Counted from the first letter of the stretch, positions 21,690-33,775 are shown. The stretch is DNA of 64,000 bases from Diploptera punctata (GCA_030220185.1 JASPKZ010004957.1:186001-250000); one strand, 5' to 3'. Made by a program: numbers and translations. Notes: generated by a model not told the origin, from the sequence alone.

Positions 21690-22110
21690 TTTTTCCCTTC
21701 ATCAATCCTTTCATTTTGTTACTTTTGATTAGTTTATTTAGGATGAAATCATTTTGGTACTAATTTTATATAAATTTGTCAAAAACTTTTTGGAATTTAT
21801 TGTGTGCCCATGAATGATATGTGAATTTCTTGTATTCATTTTCAATTAGTTTTTCTATCTGAAGAGTGTGTTCATTAATAAATTTTTGTTTTTTGTACTT
21901 ACCAATTTTTTTGTGTATAATTTTTTTTTCAAAACCATTTTCTTTACTGCTTTAATCATATATTTTTCTCTAATTCAAAAATTTTCTTGGCTCAAGAGTA
22001 TGTTTACCAATCTGTGTATTAAGCTGTCAAAGACTGCCAATTTGTGTGAAATATGGTCGAATCTTGTTGATATAATATAATTATTTGCATGCATTCCTTT
22101 TCTCAACACC
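21690..22110 (-). pseudogene. Penelope-like reverse transcriptase thumb/linker remnant
   Basis: Minus strand with frameshifts: INEHTLQIEKLIENEYKKFTYHSWAHNKFQKVFDKF then the linker. Resembles the region between reverse transcriptase and GIY-YIG domain in Penelope-like elements. No intact catalytic YxDD is seen. Confidence 0.4.
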
Positions 22111-22339
22111 AAATTCTATTTTCCTTTTTTTTTTATTCCTAAATAATTTGAGATCAAAAAATGGTAAATGTTTGTTCTCTTTGGTTTCTAAAGTGAATTT
22201 AATTGTTTACTCTGTATATTCAAGAATTTTAAAGCATCTTCTATATTTTTTGTTTAATCATAAAAAATTCCATTGTCCACATATGTGCACCAAAATTTAA
22301 ACAGCAGAGGATGTGCTTTTATTATTTGGCATTCAAAAT

Positions 22340-22795
22340 TACTCATATCCCTCAGGGGGTCCTCATCTAGGGGATATGTGGATGGCGACCACAAGGTGCC
22401 CAAGCTGAGCAAAACATTTCTTCCACTTACTTGTGTTTTGCACTCTTTTAACTTTACTATCTAACCTCTCTTGGTTACCTCTTGTTTTTTTCGACCCCGA
22501 CGCTATTAGGGCATCCGAGGGCTAGGGAGTCTTTCCTTCCTTCCATTTCTTCTTTCCTTTATTTTCTTTTCTTCTCCAGAAAAGCCTGACCAGAGGCTAT
22601 AAGATGGCAGCCCCATCACTGGTCTTGCCTTCCTTTGGCCAGCAACCAATCGAAGGGACTATTATTATGCTTTCAAGTCTTATACGAGAGATCACTGGGC
22701 CGTCCTATGAAACGCTGGAGGGAAAATTTTCTATAGGATCGTAACAGGCCTTGGCCTAATACTTGGAAGGAAGAAGAAGAAGAAGAATTACTCAT
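22340..22795 (+). mobile_element. SINE-like or deleted LINE repeat with LINE tail
   Basis: 22561-22680 is a unit repeated at 45985-46095 in reverse. 22685-22770 matches the 3' tail of the LINE at 18756-18830. The end is a GAAGAA tail. 22340-22550 (LINE-leader-like) may be the 5' part of a LINE with its body deleted. Confidence 0.55.
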
Positions 22796-22979
22796 AAATT
22801 TTCCAAAAAAGGAGATAATGGGTTGTACATAGACAATCCTAATTTTTGTGTATATAAATTCCCATTGTAGGTAAAAAAAAACATTTCATTATGCATATAT
22901 CAGTTGATTTTTAATATTTTTAAAAATATTTTTTATTATCTTATTTTTCTTCCTTGTTAATCTCTAATCATAAATATTT

Positions 22980-25885
22980 GAAGGGTCCAGGGGAAAAATG
23001 ATGAATGTCACATTAAACTCAAACTGAGATAAATGAATTTTAAGTTTTGAAACGCTATATCATTTATAATATTGTTTACAGCATTTTGAAATAAATATAT
23101 TATGGGAGGCATTATATTGGGTTATAAATGGTCTAACAACTCATCCAACAATGTAAACCTCAAGTAAACTTATTTTATATTGTTGTCTCTTAGTACACAA
23201 CTTACAGGGAAAGAAAGATGAATGACCATTTTTTGAGCAAAAAAGGACAAAAAGAAATGTCCATTTTTCCACAAATAATGCAGAACACTATTATTTATGT
23301 CAGAGCAAAGACTATTAACAAACACTTTACAAATTACACAACTATATAAACAATGCAACATGGTACCAAAATAGTTGGTTGATGATTACTATGAAATATT
23401 CACTTTTTTTAATTTTTGTAAGTCCTTGCATTTTTTATATGTCTAGTGGTTCATTGTATTAGGGAAAGCATAATATTTGATACCTCTTAATATAATAATA
23501 TACAAGCTAATCTAACAATGAAAAGTACTAGGACTCTTCTTTCACGAAACTTTCTAAGTGCACAATTTATAGAGGAGGAAATGAACTTTTCTCTTTTACA
23601 GAAAATGCAAAAAAAAAAATTCACAATTTGTAAAGCACTATTATTAAAGTTAAAGTAAAAATGAATCAATTCTCAAGTTACAGAAACCTATGAACACAAC
23701 AACCTTAGTTGGCTTGGTATTTTGCATCGAAGGTTGTCATAAAACTTATGTGCAGATTTTTCACAGAACTTTTTTAAATCCTGTAGGTCCTTAAATTTTT
23801 CATGAGAAATGGGTAGTGGTCCATCATAGCTTCTTGGTGGATGCAGAAATTCTCCTTCCTGTAAATGTGTTTGAAAATTTCTCTTGTGCTTTGGAAGTGT
23901 TATAACACTAGACGTCCATGCACCATTGTACGTCGTTCGATGTAAGGCTAGTTGGGGCTGAGTGTGATCAATCTTAAGTTCACGTATTGGTCTTGTAGGA
24001 AATTAACATTTTGGTTTAAAGAAAGTATCAAAATGTTTCCCCAGCTTCTGAACAAACTTTGGTCACATTCTTCCACAATAAAATGGCTTGGTTTCTGCCT
24101 TGCAGTTCTGATATGGTCTCTCCAATGTGCAGGAACTTCCGCTCTATTTCTTTGATTAATAAGAGCCATGTTTCGATCGCATTACATGTAGGAATGGCCT
24201 CTGATTGGATATACTACAGTGATGGTTTTCAAACGCTTTCGAACATGGACAAGATAGTAAAAAAATCTTATAGCTGTATAGTTCTTATTCTGTCCACAAC
24301 AAGAATCACAAAAGAATGTCAAATGTTCAACTTCATCCCCAAGAACATGAAAAATAAAATGATATAACATTGACACATCATCATCTGCACCTTTCTTCCC
24401 TACAGACTCGTCGTATGTGTAAAATACTGATTTACTACTCGAAAGAACATGGACATTAAACAAGTAAAATGATAACTGTCGTTTATAATATACATCATTT
24501 GTACTAACATTAGGCAATTTTAAATTCTTTTGAAAGTCAAAACAAACAGCTTCATGTGAAGTGATTTTCTGAGTTAACAGACGAACTTGGCATTTTCTTG
24601 AGAAGAAAGATTCTGCTCTTCGTAAGTGGAATTCTTGTTCTGTGCTGAGGCCTTTTAACTCTAAATTTACTTTAAGTATCTCTTCAGGTATTGATGAATT
24701 TGATAGTGTAGTTTCAAGAGCTATCTTTTTAACTTTGAACTCATCACACACACTGCATGTATCGGTGCGCGGGTAACCAAAGGAGATGTTGTATTTTGTG
24801 TTGAAGATGTGACGGTAAGTTTCATAAGATACAGGATTTGCAGGGTTCATTTCCAAGTACATGGCATGAAGCTTCTTTATATTCAATTCTTCTGGTAAAT
24901 AAGTACGTTGGCTGTCATGAAGACTATAATGAGATGTTCTGCCTTTAAGTGATTGAATATGAGAATGAATGGCAATCTCAGTTTCCTGCTTTAATTTATT
25001 TGGCCTAATATTGTGTGTACCACGTCCATCTTTACCAACAGAACCTGTTAGAACTAATTTGGTCTGAATTGTCTGAATATGTCTTGCTGTTACACCATGA
25101 AATGCCATGAAGGCCTTGTAACAAACAGGCACCTCAATCAAATCACTGTCTCTAACAACGCGCACTTTATAACTGTAGGAGTGTGAGTGTAAATTTGCAT
25201 CATCCTGGTTCTTCCTTGGTCTTCTTCGCGAAACAAAGTTAACGTTTATGAGTCCTCCTAGGTAGCTGTTTTGGGCATCATAATTATCCATGGCATTAAA
25301 TTTCAAAATTAAGTTATTTCTATCTCTTGATGTGATCACTTCAAAACATTTCAAACGAGAACAGTGGCAATCTGGTCCGGTCTCATGAGAACTGCACAAT
25401 AATTTTTTCTTAACGTCACTCATCCTTCCAAGCCTGGGCTCTCTTCTTCGGCAGCCTTGTATTATCTCCCACTTCTGCTTCACTCATGATTAATACAATG
25501 TTAACTCCTTCAAAGCTGCACATAAACTAGAAATAACAGAACTGTGACAATGGTGAAAAGAAAATATTTATACAACAATGGTGTTCATAAAGTATTATTT
25601 CCATTGTTGCTCTATATTTTCTTTTCAGCCAACATTGTGTCAATAATTTTTATACACATCTATTGAGATTTAATGGACTCTCATTGTTTTTCCCCTGAAA
25701 AACGTGGACCTTCATCGTTTTTTCCCTGTACACATTATTTTCAAAGCCTTATAAAACGTAACCCATAGCTTCTTTAAACAGTTTTCGCCTTTTAAATGTT
25801 ACTAGGGAACAGTACAAACACTAAGAATATGAAACCTCAGTTTTTGTGAATTTGTGACATTCATCATTTTTCCCCTGGACCCTTC
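22980..25885. mobile_element. 2.9-kb DNA transposon with 33-bp perfect TIRs
   Basis: Left TIR 22980-23012 starts GAAGGGTCCAGGGGAAAAAT; right TIR 25853-25885 is its exact reverse complement. ATTT flanks both ends (22976-22979, 25886-25889), a likely 4-bp duplication. Subterminal copies of TTCATCxTTTTTCCCCTG lie at 25692-25732 and, reversed, at about 23206-23226. Encodes the transposase-like frame on the minus strand. Confidence 0.85.
23705..25486 (-). pseudogene. unrecognised transposase of the 2.9-kb element
   Basis: A 433-residue frame (25483 to 24182) continues after one stop (GHSYM-stop-CDRN) as CDRNMALINQRNRAEVPAHWRDHIRTARQKP, then shifts frame to about 23705, for roughly 590 residues. 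An alternative start frame (MSEAEVGDNTRLPKKR) lies at 25486. Visible features: N-terminal CHCSRLKCFE, CSVCDEF zinc-like pair, HLRRAESF, LTFFCDSCCGQNKN and YPIRGHSYM. The CDSCCGQNKN block suggests an RNase-H-like catalytic core, with the Asp a candidate metal ligand, but I cannot assign a named superfamily. Two lesions only, so insertion is fairly recent. Confidence 0.7.
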
Positions 25886-26734
25886 ATTTGTTTTTATTGC
25901 AAGAAAAGTTAAAAAAATCCACACACTTTGTAACTACATGGAACTAGTGAGTTACAACAATGAAAAACATGAAATGCCATATTACTGCTGCAATAACAGC
26001 ACAAACACTGACAGAAGTTAGTCGATCAGTGATGGAACATACACAAACATGTTGTAATGCTAACGGTCATCTCCTTGATCATGAAATTTAAAGATTTTGC
26101 TTTGAGAAATGTGATTCACACTCAACATACATACTGTTGTAGCAGCATGTTCTGTTTTTTTTTGTTTAGAATAATTATGTTTATTTTTTTTATTGTATAC
26201 TACTTTGTCACCATTTGCACTGCATACTGCACAGTAAATAGAGTATTATTGTATTTAATTAATGCCCAACTGTAACCATGTAACCACATTTTCCTTATTC
26301 TGTTAGATACTTCATCAGACATGACACATTTATTTTTACTGGTGTCATTCAGGTCAGCAAAGTACTTATTTATTATTAGGCAGAATAGTGTGATGTGAGT
26401 GTGTTTGACGTCAACATTATGAACTAGATATAAGGAAGATATTGTTTGTGTTTTACTTGTCCCCACAACATAACAAACATCATAAGTTGTGAGTAGGCAT
26501 AGCTAAAGCAAAATTTGTAACACAAAACATAAGTGGTCCCCATTTAAAAAACGAAAGTTGACTGTCATATCTTAATGATTTCATTTTAGGAAAAAAAAAA
26601 TTATTATATGTATCAGAAGTCTCCCTCAATGTTATTTAAGTTGTAATTGATCAAAAATCTTTAACACAAAATTGGAGGTGAAAGTTTTAAGTGGGCCACT
26701 CTGTATAATCAATTGATTTATTTTTCATAAAACT

Positions 26735-26950
26735 TATGATGGGAATTAACATTATAAGGTATTAAATTAATAAAATGAATTGTTATTCATCTCACCTTAT
26801 ACACACTATGTTCTTCACAGCTGAAGATATGAACAACTGTTCCTGAAACCAAAGTCCCATGCTGTGAGAGCACAGTGTGTAACATGAGATTGAATAACGA
26901 TTCATTTTAATTTTATTAATTTATTTGGTGTTAACTTGATAAAAATCAAT
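26735..26950. repeat. small foldback repeat with hammerhead-like motif
   Basis: Starts GGGAATTAACATTATAAGGT (PLE-type end). Imperfect arms at 26768-26805 and 26885-26925. CTGAAGA 26821-26827, hairpin GAACA/TGTTC 26831-26842, GAAAC 26845-26849. Confidence 0.6.
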
Positions 26951-27329
26951 GATGCATTTAAAAAATAATTATAATTAAAACAAATTAAATATTATCAATC
27001 AGTCTGATAAATAATTAACCAAAGAACAATTAAAGTGGATGTAAATCAAAGTGTAATTTATAATTCACTAATTAAAAATAATATAGAAATTATTAACCTA
27101 AAAAGAGTGTCAAGTTTTAAATTCAAAAAGGTAACAAAGAATTGTCCAATAGGAATAAACTTAACAGAAAAAGAAAACCTATAGCCTATATCAATATAAT
27201 CAATTGAGTTGGTGTTTACTTGAAATACATATTTTTGTATTGTTGCTTAGATCAGTTGGAACACAATTCATAATTTGTTAACATGTCTGAAGAAGGTACA
27301 GTGTACCGAAACAGCTGTCACTGAATTCA
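26951..27329 (+). repeat. AT-rich PLE-type sequence with hammerhead-like motif
   Basis: At 27287-27317: CTGAAGA, perfect hairpin GGTAC/GTACC, GAAA, then palindromic CAGCTG. Flanking TTTGGTGTTAAC-type text recurs near 36003 beside the GIY-YIG fragment. Confidence 0.5.
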
Positions 27330-28350
27330 CTCACTCACTCACTGGCACTATCGAACCCATAGGTTCATGGCCGCAAGGACATAAGCTCTCCATACATCCC
27401 TATCCTGAGCTAATGCTTTTTAATCATTCCCTGTATAATCTACTTCCCTCAAATCATAGTTAATGTTATTCTCCCACCTCATTCTTGGTCTACCAACTGG
27501 GCGTTTTTCCTCTGGCTTTCCTACAAGAAGCTTCCATGCAAGTCTCCCATTCCCCATACGTGCCACATGTCCTGCCCATCGCAGTCTACGAGACTTAACT
27601 GTTCTTATTATATCTGGCTTCCTATAAAGACCATGTAGTTCATTGTTATGTAGTCTTCTCCATTCACCTGTCTGTTCATCTCTCTTTGGTCCAAAAATTT
27701 TCCTAAGTACTTTATTCTCAAATACTTGTAATCTCCTTTCCTCTCTTAAAGTAAGAGTCCATGTTTCGCACCCATATAATATAACTGGTAGAATAATAGT
27801 TTTATATATTTTCAGTTTAGTTTTTTTTGAAAGGAGTTGGGACATCAAGAGTCTCTGCAATGCATAATAGCATGCATTTCCAGAATTGAGCCTATGTTTA
27901 ATTTCTTTGTGCATCTCATTCCTACTTGTGATTATTGTTCCTAGGTATTTGAATTCAGCCATGTCCTCAAAATTTCCCTCATTTGTAATTAGCTGTCCAT
28001 TTCCATTATTTAATGAATTTCTACGTGTGACCATATATTTAGTTCCAGTTCTAATTTCTTAGTGTTACTCAATAGTGTGTGCATGTTGGCCTTTAGTATC
28101 TCCTCGCTATTGGCCAACAATACTACATCATCAGCATAAACTAACAGCTTATTAATACCATTGAGTTGTAAGCCTTCCTCATTCTCTAAAGATTTAATGG
28201 CATGCTCTAGTACAAAATTAAATAGTAGAGGAGATAGTGCATCTCCTTGCTTCAACCCATTCTGGATTTCAAAAGTGTCCGAAAACTGTTTGCCTACACG
28301 CACCCTACTCTTTGTGCCATTTAGACACATTCGTATAAGTCTAACTAACT
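27330..28350 (-). pseudogene. RTE-type LINE 3' copy (5' truncated)
   Basis: Minus strand: MCLNGTKSRVRVGKQFSDTFEIQNGLKQGDALSPLLFNFVLE..YADDVVLLANSEEI at 28350-28060, then frame change to MVTRRNSLNNGNGQLITNEG..WENNINYDLREVDYTGND to 27420 and a degraded end to 27330 with an ACTC-type tail. Contains the reverse-transcriptase active site YADD. Confidence 0.88.
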
Positions 28351-28419
28351 GAATTATATAATAAATATGAAAATCAAATAAAACATTTTATTTTTATTTA
28401 ATTAATATATCAATATAAC

Positions 28420-28810
28420 TCACGAGGGAACTGTCAAGCTTTTCCAGAGAAGCATTGTGATGTATCAAGACTGTGTCTAAAAAATTATCTGCAGTTTTCA
28501 ACTGCAATACACTGAACTCCAGTGCCAAAGCTCTCATTTAATCTATAGGGAAGTAATACAACTCCTGAATTGATAGATTGATAACCCTCACTACCTGCCA
28601 TCTGTGCAGTGTCCCACTTTACTCCACTCTACTCTTATGCATGCAGGGAGTCTATCTGCTCCATTCAGTAGGTTGCAATTGCTGGATTTTGCTTTGATTT
28701 CTGTGTCTTGCAGTTAAAAATGGAGAAAACTTTTGGACACAGCCTTGGTATATCACAACGTTTTTTTGAGAGAAATTTCAAGGTAGATTTTCTCATGCAA
28801 TAGTCAGTAA
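28420..28810. repeat. foldback repeat, family F
   Basis: Arms around 28430-28560 and 28600-28800 share reversed TCTGCAGTTTTCAACTGCA-type and GACACAGCCTTGGTATATCA text. The family recurs at 44815-45000 and 45625-45860. Identity of the parent element unknown. Confidence 0.5.
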
Positions 28811-29038
28811 AACCACAAGATTGATCAAAACCAAGGTCCCAATATGACCCTATTTAGAAGAATGTATGAGATTTACTTATTTCTTTCATGTTTCCTCTTT
28901 TTGTAGTTAGCAATAACTTTTTCCAGCTCAATGATAACTAGTAACTTATCAAGTATAGGCCCAATATTAACATTATTGTGCTAAATCACTGTCTGTTTTT
29001 AAAAATCATTATGTTAACAATTAGGTTTGTATTTTTAG

Positions 29039-29215
29039 GGTCAGTTTATGGACATTATAGCTTTTAACAGATATAATGGATGGTATGAAAATGGTGGCTG
29101 GATTGATACGATAACAAAAAGAGTGTATGATGAGGCCCAATCCTGGCATAAAGCACACAACAAACCAGTCATGATAACAGAATATGGAGCAGGCACTATG
29201 GAAGGATTACATATT
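29039..29215 (+). CDS. GUSB: beta-glucuronidase, fifth visible exon (nucleophile Glu)
   Basis: 59 codons in phase 0 between TTTTAG and GTAAGT: GQFMDIIAFNRYNGWYENGGWID to MITEYGAGTMEGLHI. NRYNGWY corresponds to the conserved substrate-site tyrosine segment, and ITEYGA contains the nucleophile glutamate (Glu540 in the human enzyme, established knowledge). Both catalytic glutamates are therefore present, and the gene looks functional in the part seen. Confidence 0.93.
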
Positions 29216-29239
29216 GTAAGTCAAAGCTTTATTATTCAG

Positions 29240-29475
29240 TAATCAGTGGAGTCAGGATTTTTATGTACTAAAAGGTAAGATTGCAACATAGTATAATGAG
29301 AAGTTAAGACTTATGGCTGTCTTTTGTCTTGGTTCCACATACGAGCAGTTGAATAATGTTACGAGAAGTAAAACTTCTGACTGTCTTTTATCTTGGTTTC
29401 ACACACAAACAGTTGAATAATATATACTATCCATATTGCAATCTTACCTTTTATTACATAAATATCCGGACTCTA
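29240..29475. repeat. small inverted and direct repeat after exon 5
   Basis: AAAGGTAAGATTGCAA near 29272 is inverted at 29435-29452. Between them two direct copies of a GAGAAGT..ACTGTCTTTT..CAGTTGAATAAT unit of about 60 bp occur at 29299-29358 and 29360-29421. Confidence 0.65.
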
Positions 29476-29479
29476 GAAA

Positions 29480-30270
29480 TCAGTAGAGACCGGATGTTAG
29501 GGAAAATGCCTACAGTTATTTATTATAGATATTGTAAAAATGACTTCATATAAGTTCATACCGATGACCCTAGAGTTGTTTTCCATTAAGTTAATTTTGC
29601 CTATAAATGCCTATTTCAGCTTACAATGCCTATAAATGCCTTTTGCCATTTTTTCTCGAAATTAACTTAGTATTTCAATGAAATTAATTGAGATGGACAA
29701 ACTTCATGACACATATCATTACATAGAAACCTTTAAGTGACTGGCAATATTATTTTTGATGTTGATAACACTGAATTCAGTCTGTAGCCCTCGTTCACAG
29801 ACAGGTGCTTCAAAGACAAAGTGGTGCGACAACTGTATGTGGCTTTTTTTCAACCTTTAGAACAGTTGTTTTACGATGTCTAAACAACAGTAAACAGTAA
29901 GACAAACTGACCAATTTCATGAAAGAATTTGGTGCGGAAATATTCTCAAGGGACGGTTCATATTGTTTTGCAAAGCGTGTAAAATTTCAGTGAATTGCGC
30001 GAAGAAGTGCCATGTTTTGCAGCACGTACACACTGCAAAACAAGTCTGCTCTTTGCAAAATGGCAAAACAAGTTCCAAAACCATCTCAGATATATTTGTA
30101 TGCTATTCATAGCATATGTTTATATTCTTTACATAAGGCTGTCAAATTTATGTTGTAGTCCATTTTTTGTAAGAGTCTATTTTGAATTTTTTAGTGCCTA
30201 TGTTAATAATTTTTGTGCCTTTTTGCCTGCCTATTTTGAATTTTTTAAGTGCCTATAACCATCCAGACTC
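29480..30270 (+). pseudogene. hAT-like transposon relic with BED-type zinc finger
   Basis: + strand text at about 29876-30090 reads, with a shift, QTDQFHERI..RFILFCKACKISVNCAKKCHVLQHVHTAKQ. CKAC with a distal HxxxxxH pattern resembles the BED/U1-type finger of hAT transposases. GCCTATAAATGCCT-type repeats flank it. A CCxGACTCTAGxAATCAGTA repeat lies at both edges (29467 and 30263), possibly a duplication of target. Confidence 0.45.
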
Positions 30271-30314
30271 TAGTAATCAGTAAGCAACAGAATCATTTAT
30301 AAATGATGAACTTG

Positions 30315-30351
<37 letters not shown>

Positions 30352-30457
30352 CGTGTGTGTGTGTGTGTGGTCACAGAAATTAAGTTGTTAAGGCAAAAAT
30401 TAGACATGAGTTAAGCGGATTGTGATCATATTACAAGCCTTCTGTGCATTATTGATA

Positions 30458-31442
30458 CGAAGGTTGGAACTTTAATAGTGGCAACACTGATGTAGAGACG
30501 CCATGTGATGGAACATAATGATGATGTTGATAGCACACGTCAGTTACATGCCTACCTTACCTAAGAACATAGACTCTCCCTTCCCACATCACACACATGT
30601 GAACTAGCAAGAGGAACAAAGTTTCATATTAGCTGACAGTCAAATGTAGTGTTGTCACAATGTTTTCAATACAGGAACAACAGAGTTGGATAAAGATTGA
30701 ATGTGCCAGAGGTTGTAGAGCATGGCAATATCATCAAGGTCTTCAAGAGACTAGCGGAGAATTTGCAATGTCTTACAGAACAGTGACATGGTGAATGGTT
30801 TTTACCCACTGTGCCACTGTTCTGTAAGGCAATGCAAATTCCCCGCAAGCCTCTTGAAGACCTTGATGACACTGTACTGTCCAACCTCTGTCAGATTCAA
30901 TCTTTATCCAACTTCGTTGTTCCTGTTTCAGAAACATTGTGACACCATTACATTAACCTTTCGCTTCAGTTTTAAATGCTCAATGCATTTCCCCAGATAC
31001 TGGATTTAAGTTAAGTAAGTTTTAATGTCTATTTTCAGACATTCAAAACAAACGAAAGATAACGATACTTGAGATCACAATAAGGATTAAGGCCAAAACA
31101 CATTCCTTACTATTCACAAATGTTAAGAAAAGATTACTCTGCCAAGGTATGTACAAAATATATAACAGCAGAGTTAAGCGAGTGTACCTCGTCTTCTGAG
31201 TTGAAGGCCATTTAACTGCCGGCAAGTCTACCTCATCTTTTGAGGCAAATGGGTTAAACTGCCAATTAACATGAGCCTCTGTTCCTCTCAGTAGTTCACA
31301 TGCGTGTGATGTGGGAGGGGAAAGTTTATATGTTTTGAGGTAAGGTTGGCATGTAACTGACGTGTGCTATCAGTGACATCATAAGGTTCCTTCACATGGC
31401 ATCTCTACAGCTGTGTTGCCACTATTAAAGTTCCTATCCTTC
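30458..31442. mobile_element. palindromic mariner-like element (two 5' ends)
   Basis: Ends GAAGGTTGGAACTTTAATAG (left) and its complement (right), flanked by TA. The left arm at 30671-30790 encodes EQQSWIKIECARGCRAWQYHQGLQETSGEFAMSYRTVTW, a mariner-type N-terminal domain; the right arm at 30805-30930 encodes the same in reverse. The right arm carries an extra 300-bp insert (30955-31260). Confidence 0.65.
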
Positions 31443-31689
31443 TATTTTCTGAGTTATAGAGATGCAGGTTTCTTGGTAACTTTAAAAAAGGTCATGATTG
31501 CAGTTTAAGAAAAATGTTTCCCTGAAAAGTTGTGATTTTATATTAAAAACTTATTCCCTGTCATCGCAGATATCATATATGTAACTACACTGGAAATTAA
31601 AGTGAATTGTTATCAAGCAATAAACTAAAGACACTAATAATAAAACTACTGTTTGTCAGACATTCTAAAGAAATAATAAGCTTACACAA

Positions 31690-32100
31690 TTATATTTGAA
31701 GAGAAACATTTTTGCCTAGACCGAGACTCGAACCTGGGACCCTTGGCTTTCCAGGTCAAGTGCTCTACCAACTGAGCTACCGAGGCGAGTTGCGATCTAG
31801 ACATAAATTTTTCTCTTATATACGTTGTAATTCCCTCGCGCCAAATGCTTGAAACCTTTGCTTCTATCTTTGCAAATGGCGGCTTCTTAATTAAAAAGAC
31901 ATTTATTGGGAATTTAACACTACTTTATAAAGCCGGTAGGGCTTCTATTGCCGTTTTTATTATTAATTTAACACTTCTCACTGAAGGATATATTATATTT
32001 GAAGAGAAAAATTTTTGCCTAGACCGAGACTCGAACCCAGGATCCTTGGCTTTCCGGGCCAAGTGCTCTACCAACTGAGCTACCGAGGCGAGTTGCTTAC
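31690..32100 (-). repeat. two tandem tRNA-like repeats
   Basis: Two tRNA-like units on the minus strand, 31714-31786 and 32017-32089, each inside the TTGAAGAGAAA.. module. On the minus strand each has TAGCTCAGTTGGTAGAGC (box A) and GGTTCGAGTCTCG (box B). The anticodon loop reads CC-GGA-AA with C instead of T at position 33, arguing against a working tRNA gene. Confidence 0.65.
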
Positions 32101-32831
32101 ACGATTTTGGTACTTTGGATTTTACCAAGGAATTTTTTTCTTGTTCTTATTACAAATTAATCATCAATTGTAAAAACCATAATTGACATTTCCTATTAAA
32201 ATTTTTTTTTTAAATGTCATTCTTTGTCTGTGGACAACATGTTTAATACAAAAATTGCACATCTGCAATTATCATTATTACTGATTATTTAGGTGTTGAA
32301 TATCTGGTTTATTGTAAAAACTCCTCCTCAACTACTGCATTAAAGGAATTTTTACACCAAATGAATGGTATACACCGTATACATTATTGTGGAGAGTCAA
32401 AAAGCATTAGCATTATGTTTGTGATTGTTTTGTAAGCTAAAGATTTTCAGTAAAATGTCGAGTTCAAATAGTAATGTTAAAATTAATGGAATAAACAAAC
32501 TAAAAAACCTAGAGGAATTAGTGGTGAACAATATAACAAATATAGTTAAAAATATACCAGTATGTAGACAAACCTACACTAACTTAGTGGAAAAAGAACG
32601 ACACATAATAAATGCAATGCTTTCATTGAAACCAATAGGTTTCAAGAGATTCACTAATATTATCCAGTCTCCGAGGCCAGCAATCAGCTGGTAGGTCAAA
32701 GGCCTTATTGGCCTGTAGCACCGTGGAGTTCTTGTTATCTCCCTAATATAAAATAGCATGATTCACACCCAAAGAATACTATAGGTAATATTATGCATTC
32801 TGCATAGGAAGATAAATGACATTTATTTTCC

Positions 32832-32867
<36 letters not shown>

Positions 32868-32879
32868 CAGTATATAGTT

Positions 32880-33775
32880 TTTACCAATGCCACAGGTTTT
32901 CTTTAAGGCATAGTGGAATTGTAACCACTTTTTAAGTTGGGGCATCTGGTGGGCAGAGCTTCTTTACCTAGATGATAGCACTTCCTCTTATTCTACTTCC
33001 TTCACAGTAGCCTCTGCCCTCTCCTGGAATCTCCTTCCTCAAGATATCAGGGGGTTGCTGCACACTTGGCACCTTTAAGTCACGCTTATACAGTTACCTG
33101 TTGTCTAATAATTAATTTTTCTCTATTTATTTAATTTTATACTATGTCATTAATAATCTTTTCCTCATTTTTTTTATATATATCTTGTACATATTATATA
33201 TTTGTCCACCACTGTGGTCTCGAGGTAGCGTGCTGCCTTGTCACGCAGCGGGCCCCGGTTCGATCCCCGGTCGGGGCAGTTTTTCTGGGTGAGGTTTTTA
33301 TTGGGGTTTTTCCTCACCTGTAAGACAAATGTCAGGAAAACTTTAAGGCCCAAACGGTCCCCGAAATCATATGGCCATCATCATCATCATCATCATCATC
33401 CTTATCATTATCATCATCATCATCCTTCACCGGTGTGGAAAGCAACGGGAAGCTACCACACCTACACAATTCCCTAGTAAAGCTGCAAGCATAGCATGAA
33501 AATGCTATGATTGCAGTGAAGGACCTGCCTTCGGGCAGAATTACTATGGATGGATTATATATTTAATTCGTTAAATTTAGAGTAAATCAAAATACATTAT
33601 AAATATTAATTGTATTGTATTCATAACATGTAATTGTTTATGTATATTGTAAATATATGTAAGACTATTTTTTTGTATTTTCTTAAAACCTGGTTGAGTG
33701 GTAGACAAGGCCTTAAGGCCTTAACTCTGCCAGGTAAAATAAAGCTATTATTATTATATTATTATGATATGTGAA
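32880..33775 (+). mobile_element. CR1-like LINE 3' end interrupted by SINE-B
   Basis: STSSYSTSFTVASALSWNLLPQDIRGLLHTWHL at 32985-33085 has the WNxLPxxIR signature of CR1/Jockey C termini. The 3' end at 33700-33760 reads CTCTGCCAGGTAAAATAAAG followed by ATT units, a classic CR1-type tail. 32930-32976 is also echoed at 53580-53640. Confidence 0.7.
33204..33553 (+). mobile_element. full-length SINE-B copy
   Basis: tRNA-like head (box A-like TGGTCTCGAGGTAGCG, box B GGTTCGATCCCC), an internal CATCAT microsatellite (33374-33424), end CTATGGATGG. Perfect 11-bp duplication ATTATATATTT at 33193-33203 and 33554-33564. The best reference copy of this family here. Confidence 0.93.

Noticed and set aside
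24059..24367. Plus-strand frames across the unrecognised transposase
   Set aside because: Opposite-strand shadow; the minus strand has the motifs and the long frame.
31714..32089. Functional tRNA genes at the A/B-box sequences
   Set aside because: C instead of T before the anticodon and repeated dispersed copies with the same flanks; better seen as a repeat family.
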